Below, one piece after another: positions 1 through 5,495 of a DNA stretch of 5,495 nucleotides (within the stretch, counting starts at the first letter, position 1; every line of letters begins with the position of its first letter). The notes under the pieces are model-generated. The model had not been told where the DNA came from. It saw nothing but the letters and a program-made list of their open reading frames with translations, and ran no database searches. Source of the DNA: Lentisphaeria bacterium (lineage in GTDB: Bacteria; Verrucomicrobiota; Lentisphaeria; Victivallales; UBA1829). A program made the position numbers and the translations under genes. The DNA lies in contig JAFYBD010000308.1 in NCBI GenBank assembly GCA_017540385.1, forward strand, positions 1 to 5,495. The letters run 5' to 3'.

Positions 1-618
1 CAGGTCCTGGAAGCCCACCTGGGCTGGGCCGTCAGCATGCTCGGCGTGAAGGTCGCCACCCCGGTGTTCGACGGCATCTCCGAGGAGAAGATCATCGACA
101 TGATGCGCGAAGCGAACGCCAAGGTCGAACAGGAGACCGGCGAGAACTTCCACTGGGGCTTCAAGACCGTCAACGGCGAAGAAGTCTTCGACGGCAAGAC
201 CGACCTCTACGACGGCCGCACCGGCAACCGGTTCGACCAGCGCGTCATGGTCGGCGTGGTCTACATGCTGAAGCTCGACCACCTCGTGGCGAACAAGATC
301 CACGCGCGTTCCGTCGGTCCGTACTCGCTCGTCACGCAGCAGCCTCTGGGCGGCAAGGCCCAGCACGGCGGCCAGCGTTTCGGCGAAATGGAAGTGTGGG
401 CCCTCGAAGCCTACGGCGCCGCTCACACGCTGCAGGAAATGCTGACGGTGAAGAGCGACGACGTGACCGGACGCGCCCGCATCTACGAGTCGATCGTCCG
501 CGGCCAGAACATTCTCGAGCCCGGCCGTCCCGAATCGTTCAACGTCCTGCTCAAGGAACTCCAGTCTCTGGGCCTTGACGTCCGGACGGTGAAACGTTCC
601 GAAAATCCGAGCAAATAA
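1..618 (+). CDS. rpoB: RNA polymerase beta subunit, C-terminal part (5' truncated by window)
   Basis: This is the last 205 residues of the beta subunit of DNA-dependent RNA polymerase, open from base 1 in frame 1 and ending with TAA at 616-618. The first ATG in frame (37) is internal; the reading frame continues upstream of it with QVLEAHLGWA, as in other beta subunits. Family hallmarks are visible: the KLDHLVANKIHARSVGPYSL stretch, the QQPLGGKAQHGGQRFGEMEVWA block that forms much of the conserved C-terminal region, the AYGAAHTLQEMLTVKSDDV segment, and the closing PESFNVLLKELQSLGLDV motif that packs against beta'. In the family this region forms the clamp base and anchors beta to beta'. The catalytic core and the rifampicin-binding region of beta lie upstream, outside the window, so nothing can be said about them. 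rpoC follows after only 20 bases, so the two are almost certainly co-transcribed. Identification is very secure. Confidence 0.98.
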   Translation, partial: QVLEAHLGWAVSMLGVKVATPVFDGISEEKIIDMMREANAKVEQETGENFHWGFKTVNGEEVFDGKTDLYDGRTGNRFDQRVMVGVVYMLKLDHLVANKIHARSVGPYSLVTQQPLGGKAQHGGQRFGEMEVWALEAYGAAHTLQEMLTVKSDDVTGRARIYESIVRGQNILEPGRPESFNVLLKELQSLGLDVRTVKRSENPSK

Positions 619-621
619 CCG

Positions 622-628
622 AAGGGGG
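622..628 (+). promoter_or_regulatory. Ribosome binding site for rpoC
   Basis: The 20-base rpoB-rpoC spacer contains AAGGGGG, a one-mismatch Shine-Dalgarno variant, ending 10 bases before the ATG at 639. It sits in a purine-rich run (GAAGGGGGAAGAGA). It supports the chosen rpoC start, and there is no room here for a separate promoter or terminator. Confidence 0.75.
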
Positions 629-638
629 AAGAGATACC

Positions 639-5126
<4,488 letters not shown>

Positions 5127-5133
5127 ACAACGG

Positions 5134-5177
5134 AAAAACACAACGAAATCAAAAAAAATAACAAAAAAACTGGAAAA
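5134..5177 (+). promoter_or_regulatory. Phased A-tracts / possible UP element upstream of the rpsL promoter
   Basis: A-tracts lie at 5134-5138, 5146-5148, 5151-5158, 5163-5169 and 5174-5177. Their centres are roughly 8 to 11 bases apart, close to one helical turn. This stretch is immediately upstream of the predicted -35 box and contrasts sharply with the GC-rich genes. Such tracts are known to bend DNA and, next to strong promoters, to contact the C-terminal domain of RNA polymerase alpha. A role here is inferred from position; the run could instead be simple A-rich spacer sequence. Confidence 0.45.
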
Positions 5178-5181
5178 TGAT

Positions 5182-5210
5182 TTGATAATCGGCCGGATGG
5201 CAAGTATATT
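5182..5210 (+). promoter_or_regulatory. Predicted sigma70-type promoter for rpsL
   Basis: The -35 box TTGATA (5182-5187) and the -10 box TATATT (5205-5210) each match the consensus at five of six positions and are separated by an optimal 17 bases. Transcription would start near 5217-5220, giving a leader of about 50 bases before the rpsL ATG. An alternative -10 is TATTAT (5207-5212), with a less favourable 19-base spacing. The location in the A+T-rich spacer just ahead of rpsL suits a separate promoter for the ribosomal protein genes. It is a sequence match only. Confidence 0.65.
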
Positions 5211-5237
5211 ATATGCTTGAGTTTTTGCCGATTATCA
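5183..5237. repeat. Perfect 11-bp inverted repeat flanking the rpsL promoter
   Basis: TGATAATCGGC at 5183-5193 is the exact reverse complement of GCCGATTATCA at 5227-5237, with 33 bases between the arms. The left arm covers most of the -35 box and the right arm lies just downstream of the predicted transcription start. Arm centres are 44 bases apart, close to four helical turns. The repeat could be a pair of operator half-sites, or a stem that forms only in RNA reading through from rpoC. The sequence alone does not decide between these. Confidence 0.6.
5201..5226 (+). terminator. Weak hairpin plus T-run; possible rpoC terminator or attenuator
   Basis: CAAGTATA (5201-5208) can pair with TATGCTTG (5212-5219) around a 3-base loop, giving an 8-bp stem with one G-U pair and only two G-C pairs. 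It is followed after two bases by TTTTT (5222-5226). The layout is that of an intrinsic terminator for transcripts arriving from rpoC, but the stem is A+T-rich and probably weak. It also overlaps the predicted -10 box, whose A/T content could produce such pairing by chance. Confidence 0.3.
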
Positions 5238-5254
5238 TCATTTAACCAGAATAC

Positions 5255-5260
5255 AGGTGG
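5255..5260 (+). promoter_or_regulatory. Ribosome binding site for rpsL
   Basis: AGGTGG, a one-mismatch Shine-Dalgarno sequence, ends 8 bases before the ATG at 5269. It supports this start, which also gives the conserved S12 N-terminus. Confidence 0.8.
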
Positions 5261-5268
5261 AATTAAAC

Positions 5269-5495
5269 ATGCCGACAATCAACCAGTTGGTCAGAGCCGG
5301 TCGCAACCCGAAACAGAGCAAGAGCAAATCCAAAGCTCTTACCAAATGCCCGCAGAGACGCGGCGTTTGCCTCCAGGTTACGACGAGAACCCCGAAGAAA
5401 CCGAACTCCGCTATGCGTAAGATCGCCCGTGTCCGTCTGACCAACGGACTCGAAGTCACCGCCTACATCGGCGGCGAGGGCCACAACCTCCAGGA
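5269..5495 (+). CDS. rpsL: 30S ribosomal protein S12, N-terminal part (3' truncated by window)
   Basis: The first 75 codons of ribosomal protein S12 are present; the frame is still open at the right edge. The protein begins MPTINQLVRAGR, and the family blocks CPQRRGVC, TPKKPNSAMRK, RVRLTNGLEVTAYI and GGEGHNLQ follow in order, aligning without gaps to E. coli S12 over this stretch. S12 sits at the decoding centre of the small subunit and helps control codon-anticodon accuracy. Position 43, where substitutions classically give streptomycin resistance, is the wild-type lysine in TPKKPNS; the other resistance region, around residue 88, lies outside the window. Three of eight arginine codons here are AGA, which is rare in rpoC. 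The gene is separated from rpoC by 142 bases with its own predicted promoter, and rpsG and fusA would be expected downstream. Identification is secure. Confidence 0.98.
   Translation, partial: MPTINQLVRAGRNPKQSKSKSKALTKCPQRRGVCLQVTTRTPKKPNSAMRKIARVRLTNGLEVTAYIGGEGHNLQ

Noticed and set aside
5231..5259. Possible minus-strand promoter using GATAAT (reverse complement of 5231-5236)
   Set aside because: The sequence 17 bases upstream on that strand (CACCTG) is not a -35 box, and no minus-strand gene lies ahead of it.
5395..5400. Possible streptomycin-resistance change in S12
   Set aside because: Residue 43 is the wild-type lysine in the TPKKPNS motif, and the second resistance region is beyond the window, so there is no evidence for resistance.

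Overview
This window is a core transcription/translation locus from a fairly GC-rich bacterium. It runs left to right on the + strand: the 3' end of rpoB (RNA polymerase beta), a complete rpoC (beta'), and the 5' end of rpsL (ribosomal protein S12). This is the widespread bacterial order rpoB-rpoC-rpsL, normally followed by rpsG and fusA. I see no mobile element, CRISPR array, RNA gene, defence system or foreign cargo. I did not find an undescribed system here and do not claim one.

The protein sequences look most like the Planctomycetes-Verrucomicrobia-Lentisphaerae (PVC) group. The basis is the style of the beta' N-terminal zinc-finger region (DWECNCGKYKRIK), an E. coli-type SI3 insertion in the beta' trigger loop, and a long acidic tail. 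A Lentisphaerota/Kiritimatiellota-type host is my best guess, from memory of family patterns rather than from a search. Codon use is strongly biased to C/G in the third position, and rpoC contains no TTA, CTA or TCA codon.

Layout: 1-618 is the rpoB C-terminus (205 residues). A 20-base spacer carries a purine-rich ribosome binding site. rpoC occupies 639-5126 (1495 residues) with all its catalytic and zinc-binding residues intact. A 142-base, strongly A+T-rich spacer (5127-5268) follows. rpsL starts at 5269 and runs off the right edge.

The rpoC-rpsL spacer is the only place with structure beyond the coding genes. It holds roughly helically phased A-tracts, a near-consensus sigma70-type promoter (TTGATA, 17 bases, TATATT) and a perfect 11-bp inverted repeat. 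The left arm of the repeat overlaps the -35 box and the right arm lies in the predicted rpsL leader. A small hairpin followed by five Ts is nested between the arms and overlaps the -10 box. The simplest reading is that the ribosomal protein genes have their own promoter, separate from or added to read-through from rpoBC, with a possible local regulatory or attenuating structure. The acidic beta' tail and an extra segment inside SI3 are the other modestly unusual points.
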